A stretch of 64,000 nucleotides of DNA from Gammaproteobacteria bacterium HGW-Gammaproteobacteria-15. GTDB taxonomy: Bacteria > Pseudomonadota > Gammaproteobacteria > Enterobacterales > Alteromonadaceae. The notes under the pieces were generated by a model. It did no database searches. It saw only the letters and a program-made list of their open reading frames with translations, and was not told where the DNA came from. Of this stretch, positions 54,542 to 62,548 are shown one piece after another. Both the position numbers and the translations under genes were made by a program. Positions within the stretch are counted from its first letter, which is position 1, and the number at the start of each line of letters is the position of its first letter. The stretch covers positions 310,001-374,000 of the forward strand of contig PGZF01000001.1 of assembly GCA_002840125.1 (NCBI GenBank), read 5' to 3'.

Positions 54542-55153
54542 ATGCCCGCCCGCGATCCACTAACCAATACTGTACATAACCATGAAACTACACAACATCA
54601 GAAGCCCAAAAAAGCTATACCGCTGGAGCAAGGCGAAATATCAAATCTGAGTTTCTGGGTAAGTCAAATCTCAATGATTATTGCTACCGTGCTGGGTGTT
54701 TATCTGGCAGCACAGCAAGGTTTACAACAAGCTGTATTATTTGAACAAATTCAAAGTGATAAGAATAACTATTACTTACGCCAGTCATTACAGCACGAGC
54801 TGAGCGACAACCTGGTGCTGATAGAAAAGTACACCGAACAGATTAAAAACATCAGTGTGCATGCGGTAAAGCGTTACGACTTAGTGTTGGATACCTTCGT
54901 CTGGGAAAGCATGAAGTTCTCCCCGGCAACGCTGGAAACCCCTTCTGCACTGCTAAGCGAAAGCCGCAAATTCTACCGCGAAGTTAATGATATCCACGGC
55001 AAAATTCAAACCAGCTTTTACAGTACTCATTATGGCACCAAGTTATTGCTGGAGCAGGTAGAACATATGAAAACAGCAGTATTGCCTATGTTTGAAGCTG
55101 ACACTAATCAGCTAAAACAAGCACTGGCAAAGCAGGATGTTGAGGTAGATTAA
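54542..55153 (+). CDS. Single-pass membrane protein of unknown function beside the rhomboid gene
   Basis: 203 residues, not recognised. A charged, proline-containing N-terminal tail (about 1-35) is followed by one membrane helix (ISMIIATVLGVYLAAQ, about 43-62). The long helical domain after it could form a coiled coil (QQAVLFEQIQSDKNNYYLRQ to KTAVLPMFEADTNQLKQALA). No cysteine and no metal motif. It ends one base before the rhomboid ATG, so the two are co-translated and may work together. Confidence 0.75.
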   Translation: MPARDPLTNTVHNHETTQHQKPKKAIPLEQGEISNLSFWVSQISMIIATVLGVYLAAQQGLQQAVLFEQIQSDKNNYYLRQSLQHELSDNLVLIEKYTEQIKNISVHAVKRYDLVLDTFVWESMKFSPATLETPSALLSESRKFYREVNDIHGKIQTSFYSTHYGTKLLLEQVEHMKTAVLPMFEADTNQLKQALAKQDVEVD

Positions 55154-55154
55154 T

Positions 55155-56252
55155 ATGACCACACCGCAACTATATTGCCCGTGCTGCAACGACCAAACCC
55201 TGCAGACTATTGAATTGCATGGCCAACAGGTTGACCGTTGCCAGCGTTGTAACGGCCTCTGGTTTGACGATAAAGAATTAAGCGACGCTATAGCACACAG
55301 CAGTGAACTGACTGATCCATACTGCATAAAACAAAGCTTTGGTGAAAAGCTGGAGCAACACCAGTACCATTGCCATCGCTGCAATCAGAGCATGCAACAA
55401 TTTCACCTGCTAAAAGACTACCAGGTTACTGTAGATAAATGCGGCCGCTGTAAAGGTATTTGGGTTGACGGCGATGAAGCAGAACAAGTATTGGCAGCAC
55501 CTAAATTACAGGCAGCATTAGCCCAGCTGAATCAAAAAGTGTGTGCCAAAAGCTGGCTGTTTCAGTTTTTTACCCAGATGCCCAAAGAGTACAATATTAA
55601 GCCACACCGCAAGCCAGTGATGACATGGGCTTTGCTGACACTGAATATTCTAATCTTTGTGTTGTATGGTTTTGACGACACCAGCACAGAGTGGGTATTT
55701 GTCCATTTCGCGCTGGATTCCATCTCAATATTAGATGGCCAGCAATGGTGGACTCTGCTCAGCTATCAGTTTTTGCATGGTGGCGTAGTGCATCTGGTTG
55801 GCAATATGTATTTTCTGTGGATTATCGGCGACAACCTGGAAGATGCGTTGGGGCCGTGGAAGTTTCTTGCCGTTTATTTGCTCTGTGGTGTCGTTGCCGC
55901 ATTAGTGGAAATGCTGATGTGCTACCTGGTAGATCGCGACTTATTAATGGTAGGTGCCAGTGGTGCCGTTGCCGGCCTTTTCGGCATGTACTTGCTGTGG
56001 TTCCGCCACGCCAGCCTGACATTTATGTTTATTGTCTGGCAGAAAAAGCTTAACCCGGCCTGGTATTTTGCTATCTGGGCCGCGCTTAATATTTTGGGCT
56101 TGTTATCAGAAGATTTAAGCGTGGCATACTGGGCACACTTAGGCGGTCTGGCTGCAGGTATAGTTGTTGGTGTTATGCTAAAACAGAAGGTGCTGGCACA
56201 AAACCCGCTATTGCAACTGCTGCAACGGCCTGAAGCCAGAATACTGCGCTAA
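55155..56252 (+). CDS. Rhomboid-family intramembrane protease with two zinc ribbons
   Basis: 365 residues. The N-terminal ~120 hold two TFIIB-type zinc ribbons: CPCCNDQTL with CQRCNGLWFDD, and CHRCNQSM with CGRCKGIWVDGDE. Six membrane helices follow, with the rhomboid signatures GVVHLVGNMYFLWIIGDNLED, the nucleophile S269 in GASGAVAGLFG and H328 in AHLGGLAAG. It should cut membrane helices of partner proteins. The ribbons suggest binding of nucleic acid or protein; their role is unknown. The single-pass protein encoded immediately upstream is a candidate substrate or partner. A terminator follows. Confidence 0.9.
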   Translation: MTTPQLYCPCCNDQTLQTIELHGQQVDRCQRCNGLWFDDKELSDAIAHSSELTDPYCIKQSFGEKLEQHQYHCHRCNQSMQQFHLLKDYQVTVDKCGRCKGIWVDGDEAEQVLAAPKLQAALAQLNQKVCAKSWLFQFFTQMPKEYNIKPHRKPVMTWALLTLNILIFVLYGFDDTSTEWVFVHFALDSISILDGQQWWTLLSYQFLHGGVVHLVGNMYFLWIIGDNLEDALGPWKFLAVYLLCGVVAALVEMLMCYLVDRDLLMVGASGAVAGLFGMYLLWFRHASLTFMFIVWQKKLNPAWYFAIWAALNILGLLSEDLSVAYWAHLGGLAAGIVVGVMLKQKVLAQNPLLQLLQRPEARILR

Positions 56253-56259
56253 AATAAGC

Positions 56260-56287
56260 AAGGCAGCCAACTGGCTGCCTTTTGTTA
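56260..56287 (+). terminator. Rho-independent terminator of the rhomboid operon
   Basis: AAGGCAGCC (56260-56268) pairs with GGCTGCCTT (56273-56281), four-base loop, then TTGTT. Confidence 0.85.
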
Positions 56288-56328
56288 ATCCGTTTTCTGC
56301 CTGTACTGCGTCAACCAAGGGGTTAGTT

Positions 56329-56721
56329 ATGCTCGACTCATTATTGCTTAGCCTGTTTATTACTATGTTACTGCCGTATCTGGCTAAAGCCCCGCTGGCC
56401 TTTGCTATGCAAAAATCCGGTGGTTACGACAATCACAACCCCAGAGCACAGCAGGCAGCATTAAAAGGCTTTGGCCAGCGCGCCAACGCCGCGCACTACA
56501 ATAGTTTCGAAGCTCTGGCCATTTACGCTGCGGCCATCATTATAGTGGTCGCCACCGGCACTGCCGATAGCACCACCGTAACGCTGGGCTGGTTATTTGT
56601 TGCAAGCCGCGTAGCCTACTTAGTTTGTTATTGGCTGAACTACGCCACACTCAGATCAACAGTATGGGCTCTCGGTATGATATTGGCGTTTAGCATCGCA
56701 GGACGGGCGGTGCTGGTATAA
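56329..56721 (+). CDS. MAPEG-family membrane protein
   Basis: 130 residues with four helices. LPYLAKAPLAFAMQKSGGYDNHNPRAQQAALKGFGQRANAAHYNSFEALAIYAAA contains the family signature, with R/N/E residues that bind glutathione in the eukaryotic enzymes. VASRVAYLVCYWLNYATLRSTVWALG completes the pattern. Bacterial MAPEG proteins of this short type have no established substrate. Followed by a stem-loop (56725-56753) that overlaps the end of the convergent small gene. Confidence 0.88.
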   Translation: MLDSLLLSLFITMLLPYLAKAPLAFAMQKSGGYDNHNPRAQQAALKGFGQRANAAHYNSFEALAIYAAAIIIVVATGTADSTTVTLGWLFVASRVAYLVCYWLNYATLRSTVWALGMILAFSIAGRAVLV

Positions 56722-56724
56722 TAA

Positions 56725-56753
56725 TAGCAGAATCTGGGTTAACAGTTCTGCTA
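56725..56753. terminator. Stem-loop between the MAPEG gene and the small convergent gene
   Basis: TAGCAGAA (56725-56732) pairs with TTCTGCTA (56746-56753); an inner CTG/CAG pair extends the stem. The right arm covers the stop codon of the minus-strand gene. No long T tract. Confidence 0.45.
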
Positions 56754-57020
56754 TCGGGCGTAATAAGCATTAATCACCTTGTTAGTGATCTTATCAACTT
56801 CCACCGTATAACTTCTTTTATCAGCGCTTCCTCTTTGACCTCGCGGATGGTCAAACGGCTGGTAAGAAACAATCCATGTGTCTTCGCTAGTCATTAATAT
56901 TATGTCATAGCCGGTTACTTCAAAACCTTGCAGTTTAAAATGAGCGTTGGCAACTTCCAATACTTCGCCCATGGGGGCTTTGATAGACAATACTTCAGTT
57001 GGCGCATTAATATCTGCCAA
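56751..57020 (-). CDS. Small unknown gene after the Rhs/Sel1 pair, start uncertain (possible frameshift)
   Basis: The open frame from TTG 57020 gives 89 residues (begins ADINAPTEVLSIKAPMGEVL), a small alpha/beta domain without signal or membrane segment; family not recognised. A much better start, ATG 57045 with a perfect AGGAGG at 57051-57056, lies just upstream but in another frame. Removing one A from the AAA at 57034-57036 would join them as MTVNGKSILADINAPTEV. So either the gene is broken by one base, or it truly begins at TTG. The region is more AT-rich than its neighbours. By position it could be a second immunity or orphan cassette gene of the Rhs locus. Confidence 0.55.
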   Translation of the reverse strand: MADINAPTEVLSIKAPMGEVLEVANAHFKLQGFEVTGYDIILMTSEDTWIVSYQPFDHPRGQRGSADKRSYTVEVDKITNKVINAYYAR

Positions 57021-57158
57021 AATAGACTTCCCATTTAACAGTCATGAAGACCTCCTTATGGGAATCCATTCGCCATTTGGCCCAAGTAGTGGTCAAGTAA
57101 TTCCGATGCCTTTCGCTAAAAGGCGCTGGATGCTGTACCGGAATATCTAAATTGCTAA

Positions 57159-57557
57159 CTATCTCTGCTCATTATTTATTTCATTCAGCAACTCAGACGC
57201 TTCTGCAAGGCCATTATCAAGTGCTCTTAAAGCCCATTCTTCAGCGAGCTCTGCTTGACCATTTTGTAAATAAAAGTGAGCCAGGTTATATTGGCTTACC
57301 TTATCGCCGAGCTCTGCTGCCTTAGTTAACCAAATAAAGGCTTTTTCACTATCCATTGTCGAAAACTTATAGTACTTATGAAGTCTTACAGCTGCAAATA
57401 ACTCTCCATTTTGCGCTGCAGAGATCAGTTTGGGGAGTTCGTCTGCATCAATAAAAAAAGTACTTCCTGTAGACGTTGCCACATTTATATCCTCTTGACT
57501 TTTCGCGCTAAATCCAGTCATCGTTATAACTAAAATAATCAAAACAAATAACTTCAT
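57159..57557 (-). CDS. Secreted Sel1-repeat protein, candidate immunity gene of the Rhs effector
   Basis: 132 residues from ATG 57557. The signal peptide MKLFVLIILVITMTGFSA (cleavage near FSA-KS) would send it to the periplasm. Two Sel1-like (TPR-type) repeats follow: LISAAQNGELFAAVRLHKYY and FIWLTKAAELGDKVSQYNLAHFYLQ, then a third partial unit. It starts 10 bp after the stop of the Rhs gene on the same strand, the usual place for an immunity gene, and is AT-rich like the toxin tip. Sel1-repeat immunity proteins are known for other type VI effectors. The longer open frame (from 57629) overlaps the Rhs gene and lacks the signal at its N-terminus. Confidence 0.78.
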   Translation of the reverse strand: MKLFVLIILVITMTGFSAKSQEDINVATSTGSTFFIDADELPKLISAAQNGELFAAVRLHKYYKFSTMDSEKAFIWLTKAAELGDKVSQYNLAHFYLQNGQAELAEEWALRALDNGLAEASELLNEINNEQR

Positions 57558-57567
57558 TTGAATAGTT

Positions 57568-60500
57568 CTATTTAGTACCTTTCGGCGTAAATGTATGAAT
57601 TTTACCTGGTTTAGACATATCCATGTCACCGGTATCAGTCATACCCATAGGAGCTAATTTTCCATCAGAGTAATACCAAAGAAATTCATCTGGCGCTCGC
57701 ACTGGTGAACCGAGCTCTTCGGCTAACTGTTGAGCATAACTGTTCTCTCCTTTACCAGTGTTACAAGACAGCAAATCTACCATCATACCGTCCTGATATT
57801 TTGGATGAGCTTTTATCATAGATGCAAGTTTCTTAGCTGAAACTGTCAACCCTGTACTATCAACAATCTGTGTTGGATCTCCATGCGCCCCCACCCTTAA
57901 CACCGATGCAGTATTATTAACCTTCTTTGCATAGTTATGAATATTTTCATTCGATGAAAACAAGTTAATATCGACGCCAGTATATGTGTCAGTTAACGGA
58001 TCATAATTCTCGGGTATTGTATGGAAAGGTCCTTGGGGAGCGGCCGCAACTGCCTCTTTACAACGCAATCCCAGCGGATCGATCCAATTAATATGATTCG
58101 GTGCGTACTGGTAGTGGTTGATACCACCCAGCAGCCCTATCGGATCCTGGCTGATAAAGCGGCCGGTTTGGGGGTCATAGTATCTAAAGTGGTTGTAGTG
58201 TAACCCGCTTTCGTTATCAAAATACTGGCCCTGAAAACGGATGGGGTTGTCTATGGTGTTAACCGTTACCGTGGCTTTGCCAAATACTGAATAATTAGCT
58301 TGCCAGACGATATTATTTTCGATGTCAGTCAGGCTAAGCGGTGTACCCAGTTGGTCTAACTGGTAAAAATACACCTGGTCCTGTTTTACTAAAGCCAGTG
58401 GCTTATTGCTGTTTGGCTCAAAAATATACCAGCTAAATTCCCCTTGGCAGTATTCACCAATAAGGGTGTTGCCTTCCCAGAGATAATCAGTGCGCCCGGC
58501 AGCTGTTATCTTGGCACTGCGCCGGCCAAAGGCGTCATACTCATAACGTGTTACCGCATTGCCATTTTTTGGGTTATCAGTGCTAAGCGCCGTTAACTGG
58601 TTAAAGCCGTTAAACTCGCGTTGCTGGCGGTTACCAGGCCCGGTAGCCGTTAGCTGATTACCGCTGCCATCGTACTGATACTGTTTATCGTGATAACGTA
58701 GTAAACGGTCTTGTTTAACCTCAATATCGTCATCGCTCGGGTTACCAAAACTGTCCCACTGGTGTTGCTCATTCTGGCTTGCATCGCTGCTGTGCGTTTT
58801 GCTTACCAGTTGGTCCAGGTTGTTATACTGGTATTCGGTGTCACCTTGCTGGCTATCTGTTACTTTTAACAGCTGATGTAACGCACTGTAGCTATATTGA
58901 CGCTGCGGGGTTTCACTATTATTTGCACTGTGCCACTGCTGGGAAGTTAAACGGCTAAACGCATCAAATTGCTGTTTAAGTTGCAAACCACTGCTGTATT
59001 CGCGTGAAGTTTCCCGCCCTGCTGTATCAAAACTGCGCCATAGCAACGGCTGCTGGTTAAGCGCCAGTTGGGCTAACTGGCCATGCTCGTTATAGCGATA
59101 ATCCAGTACAGTGCCATCCGGTAATAATGTGCTCTGGCGCAGGCCTGTGTTGTTATGCTGGTGCACGGTGCGCCAGTCATCCTGCCAGTGTTCACTTAGC
59201 TGGCCATTGACATGATAGACAAAACGCAGTTTACGCTGGGCGTTACTGGCACGCAGTGGCCGGCCCAGTTTGTCATAGTGAAAATGGTTGCTGCTTAGCT
59301 GCTGCCCATACAACGCAGTTTGCTCAATAATACGGCCGCGGCTATCGCGCTTTACTCTAAGCTGGCGTTTACTGCCATCCTGTAATGCGCTGACATTGCC
59401 ACTAATATCATACTGATATTGCTGTACCCGGCCATCAAAGCCCTGCAGTTTTACCGGCCGCTCCTGGCCGTCATAATCCAGCTGATAACGGGCGCCATCA
59501 CTGCGCATTATTGCCGTCAGGTTGCGCTCTTTATCGTATTCATACTGCAAAGTACTGCCGTCAGGCAATACTTGCTGCGCAGGCTGGCTTAAACCTTCGT
59601 ACAGCCAATCCGTTTGCTCAGTAGCTGCATTACGTTTGCTGATTAAACGCCCTGCGGCGTCATAGCTGAACTGCTCGGTAATGGCCAGCTCGGGCTGTTG
59701 CTCCGGGTATTGGCGCACACTGATTATTTTACCTGCGTCATTACGCTGATATTCAGTAACCAGGGCGGCCGCATCTACCATGCCATTTAACCGGCCAAGC
59801 TTGTCGTAGCTGAAGCGGGTTAATGCATCGGCCCGTTTACGCGCCAGTAACTGGCCTTCATCATTCCATAAATACTGTTCAAGGCGGCCGTCAGCATGTT
59901 GCAGCTGAACCAGTTGGCCATCCTGATTGTACTGATAACGGCTGATACTGCCATCTGGGCGGGTTTCTGCTTTGAGTAAACCGCCTGCGGTGTAATCACG
60001 CAGCCAGCTGCGCCCTTCCGCATCAGTATAACCACAGCGCTGCCCTAACTCGTTGTATTGAAAGTGGCTGATAGCACCGTCAGGCTGCTCAACGGTGATC
60101 AGTTGCCCCTGTTCATTAAAGTAGTAGCGGGTAATACCACCATCAGGCGCGGTTTCTGCACTTTTTTTACCCAGGCTGTTCCAGCTGTACAACCAGGTGG
60201 CGCCATCCGGTGCCACTTTTTTAATCAGTTGGTTACGCTCGTTATGAAAATACTGCCAGCGCTGGCCACGGCTGTCGGTACTGGTCGTCAGCCGCTGGCT
60301 GTCATCATACTCAAAGCAGTAATCGTAATAGCCATCATCGCCCCAGTTACGGCTGCAGCGTGCTGACGGGCCTTCGCCCTGCCAGCTGAAATAATGCTTA
60401 AAGCCACTGGCGCGCTGACGCACGGCCAGTAAATGGCCTTTGTAGGCGTAATGTTCGGTTTGGCCAGCCTGCTCCGTTGCGCTGATTAAATCACGCTGCT

Positions 60501-61581
60501 CGTCATAGTGATAACGGGCCAGCACAACACCAAGCGGTTTAAGCCCTTCGCTTGTTTGCTCTACCGCTTCAATATGGCTTAACTGACCAGCAGCATTGTA
60601 ATACAGCTCAATACCGCGTTTACGGGTGTAATCAATCCGGCTTAAACGGTTAAAGCGGTCGTAATATAGCTGTAAATAATTGCCCAGGCTGTCAAATACC
60701 TGATGCAGCGCCCAGCGCGCTGTTTTGTTGTTATCTGAGCGTACCGGTAAAAATACCCAATGGGTATTATCTGGCCGCAGCAACACCTGGCTGCCGTTCT
60801 CTTCGTGGCGCAGCGACAACCCTTCGCTTAGCTGATAACTTGTTTGCCCGGCAGCAACCGGCGTAAAAGGTAAGCGGCGGCCTTCATCATCATGCAATAC
60901 CAGTTGCAATTCGCCCTGCTCACTTTCGGTGCTGACGATCTGCAGATGAAAGTTACTACGCCAGCCAAAGCCTAAACCGATATTCTCATGGCTCTGGCTG
61001 GAGCGGTAAGTGCGTTTAAATGCCAGTGGCAATGGGCCAAGCAGCTCAAAGTCCTGCAGTTCAAGAATTTCCTCCCCGGTACACATTGATACCGGATCGC
61101 CACAAAGTGCCACATTTGCAATATTCGGCATATCTGTGCCATTGGCATTACTGCCACTTTGGCTATTTACTGCACCTTGCGCATCAGTACTTGCCGCTTT
61201 ATTGCTTGCCCCACCTGGGTTAGGTGCTTTTGTTTCTTTACGCGGCGCCGGTGCAGCAGAAGCAGAAGCGATGTCAGGCTTAGTCTCTGGCAACGCAAAA
61301 ACAAACAACTTACCGCCTTGTATTGCCTCGGCCAGTGTCTGGTACACGCTATCTTTGCTGCTGCGCACCCGCAGGTTAGCACCAGCGCCGGTAATCCACT
61401 GATACACCTGTGTAATAGCGCCACCGGAAGTAGCAGAATCAGGAAAATCCTTTTGCAAAAAGGCGGCTGCATCTGCGATGGAAGCAAAACTCTGTAGCGC
61501 ACCCTTTGCCGATGTTTTACCGGTGCTAAACAACCACATTGTACCGTAGCGGCTTTTAAGCTCAGTTGATTGTATAGCCAT
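57568..61581 (-). CDS. Rhs-repeat type VI effector with putative clan CD cysteine-peptidase tip
   Basis: 1337 residues. Residues 1-110 form a specific N-terminal domain, 110-150 an Ala/Ser-rich linker, then a DUF6531 domain (DPVSMCTGEEILEL, about 158-235) and the Rhs/YD-repeat barrel to about 1170. The core ends in the conserved RYYDPQTGRFISQDPIGL and WIDPLGL motifs; D1168-P-L-G-L1172 is the expected self-cleavage point. The remaining 165 residues are the variable toxin. They contain H1233-G1234 (VGAHGDP) and C1273 after a hydrophobic strand (VDLLSCNTG), the pattern and spacing of clan CD peptidases such as legumain and caspases. There is no PAAR in the protein; a separate PAAR gene lies upstream. 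The toxin part is more AT-rich than the core, as in swapped tips. Confidence 0.9.
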   Translation of the reverse strand: MAIQSTELKSRYGTMWLFSTGKTSAKGALQSFASIADAAAFLQKDFPDSATSGGAITQVYQWITGAGANLRVRSSKDSVYQTLAEAIQGGKLFVFALPETKPDIASASAAPAPRKETKAPNPGGASNKAASTDAQGAVNSQSGSNANGTDMPNIANVALCGDPVSMCTGEEILELQDFELLGPLPLAFKRTYRSSQSHENIGLGFGWRSNFHLQIVSTESEQGELQLVLHDDEGRRLPFTPVAAGQTSYQLSEGLSLRHEENGSQVLLRPDNTHWVFLPVRSDNNKTARWALHQVFDSLGNYLQLYYDRFNRLSRIDYTRKRGIELYYNAAGQLSHIEAVEQTSEGLKPLGVVLARYHYDEQRDLISATEQAGQTEHYAYKGHLLAVRQRASGFKHYFSWQGEGPSARCSRNWGDDGYYDYCFEYDDSQRLTTSTDSRGQRWQYFHNERNQLIKKVAPDGATWLYSWNSLGKKSAETAPDGGITRYYFNEQGQLITVEQPDGAISHFQYNELGQRCGYTDAEGRSWLRDYTAGGLLKAETRPDGSISRYQYNQDGQLVQLQHADGRLEQYLWNDEGQLLARKRADALTRFSYDKLGRLNGMVDAAALVTEYQRNDAGKIISVRQYPEQQPELAITEQFSYDAAGRLISKRNAATEQTDWLYEGLSQPAQQVLPDGSTLQYEYDKERNLTAIMRSDGARYQLDYDGQERPVKLQGFDGRVQQYQYDISGNVSALQDGSKRQLRVKRDSRGRIIEQTALYGQQLSSNHFHYDKLGRPLRASNAQRKLRFVYHVNGQLSEHWQDDWRTVHQHNNTGLRQSTLLPDGTVLDYRYNEHGQLAQLALNQQPLLWRSFDTAGRETSREYSSGLQLKQQFDAFSRLTSQQWHSANNSETPQRQYSYSALHQLLKVTDSQQGDTEYQYNNLDQLVSKTHSSDASQNEQHQWDSFGNPSDDDIEVKQDRLLRYHDKQYQYDGSGNQLTATGPGNRQQREFNGFNQLTALSTDNPKNGNAVTRYEYDAFGRRSAKITAAGRTDYLWEGNTLIGEYCQGEFSWYIFEPNSNKPLALVKQDQVYFYQLDQLGTPLSLTDIENNIVWQANYSVFGKATVTVNTIDNPIRFQGQYFDNESGLHYNHFRYYDPQTGRFISQDPIGLLGGINHYQYAPNHINWIDPLGLRCKEAVAAAPQGPFHTIPENYDPLTDTYTGVDINLFSSNENIHNYAKKVNNTASVLRVGAHGDPTQIVDSTGLTVSAKKLASMIKAHPKYQDGMMVDLLSCNTGKGENSYAQQLAEELGSPVRAPDEFLWYYSDGKLAPMGMTDTGDMDMSKPGKIHTFTPKGTK

Positions 61582-61586
61582 GTTAG

Positions 61587-62546
61587 TTACACATCCTTGT
61601 TATCCAATCCCGCTTCTGAAGGGGCAAATACCGCAACAGCTCGAAATAACCGCGCAGACAACTCACATTGCACTGTCTGGCCTGTAATACGGCCTTGCTC
61701 ATACGCTTGTAACAAATGCCACAACCGGTACAAACCGCCACAAGCTCCCAACTCACCGGTAGCATAAGAGGGAAATATCAGGCTGGTTTCACTGTCTACC
61801 ACACCATGCAAGTGCTGATACTGTTCCAGCCATTGCTCTGTTAGCTGCGAGCCGCCACTGTCAGGAAAATACAACTGCTTAAGCGGTGTTTTCAGGTTTG
61901 CTGCCAGTTGCAAAAACAACGCTGCCACTGCGCTTTGCGCAGTACTAGCCGGCTGGGCGTCGATGGCACTAAATTGCAACTGCACTCCAATTTGGCAACC
62001 GGTTATACACAGCGCAATAGCTCCTTCTGATGGCACACCGCTTAATTCACCTGCTGCATACGCATCAAGCACCGGCGCCTGAGCCATTGAATCTGCAGCC
62101 ACCAGCCATACCCGCTCGTTGCCTTGTGTTGAAATATGCTGCTGTGCGGCATTAAGCGCCATTAATACCCCGGCACTGCCATGCGGAAATACCCGGCAAG
62201 AATCCGATTGTAATAACTCCGGGAAACGGCGCATCAGTTGCTGTAATAAGCTATTCAGCTCACTGCTATCCGGCTCGGTATATTCAGGCAAAATCAGATA
62301 CACCGTTTGACCATGTAATGCACCGTCAAGCTGTTGCTGCAACTTTGCCAGTAAATCCAGTAAGCGCTCGCTAAACGGCTGCTCTGGTACAGGCGCAAAC
62401 ACAAAGGCTGCAGGCAACATTTCACCGCGCCAGTTCAGATACCGCGGCTCAGGCGGCAGCACCTGCAATGCGGCCGCTGCCAGCGTATCGCTGGCATAAC
62501 CCAAAGCCATGGCTTGTTGTTTAATGCAAAAAGCTGTGTTTGCCAT
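61587..62546 (-). CDS. Thiolase-fold protein without catalytic residues, probable type VI effector adaptor
   Basis: 319 residues with the beta-ketoacyl-synthase/thiolase fold: FPHGSAGVLMALNAAQQHIST followed by ERVWLVAADSM matches the nucleophile helix and the next strand of FabB/FabF enzymes, and FPSYATGELGACGGLYRLWHLL matches the C-terminal GHxxGAAG motif. The nucleophilic cysteine position holds glycine or serine (HGSAG) and the second histidine is replaced by glutamate (TGELGACG), so it should not be an enzyme. It lies between the HEAT-like gene (2 bp) and the Rhs gene (5 bp), which points to a role in folding or loading the effector. The role is inference. Confidence 0.8.
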   Translation of the reverse strand: MANTAFCIKQQAMALGYASDTLAAAALQVLPPEPRYLNWRGEMLPAAFVFAPVPEQPFSERLLDLLAKLQQQLDGALHGQTVYLILPEYTEPDSSELNSLLQQLMRRFPELLQSDSCRVFPHGSAGVLMALNAAQQHISTQGNERVWLVAADSMAQAPVLDAYAAGELSGVPSEGAIALCITGCQIGVQLQFSAIDAQPASTAQSAVAALFLQLAANLKTPLKQLYFPDSGGSQLTEQWLEQYQHLHGVVDSETSLIFPSYATGELGACGGLYRLWHLLQAYEQGRITGQTVQCELSARLFRAVAVFAPSEAGLDNKDV

Positions 62547-62548
62547 TA

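Noticed and set aside
56947..57150. Plus-strand frame over the gap near the small gene
   Set aside because: No ribosome site and it overlaps the minus-strand coding sequence; treated as a shadow.
58021..61402. Plus-strand open frames and repeated short motifs inside the Rhs gene
   Set aside because: The repeats are YD-repeat codons of the Rhs barrel, not DNA repeats or a CRISPR array, and the opposite-strand frames have no start signals.
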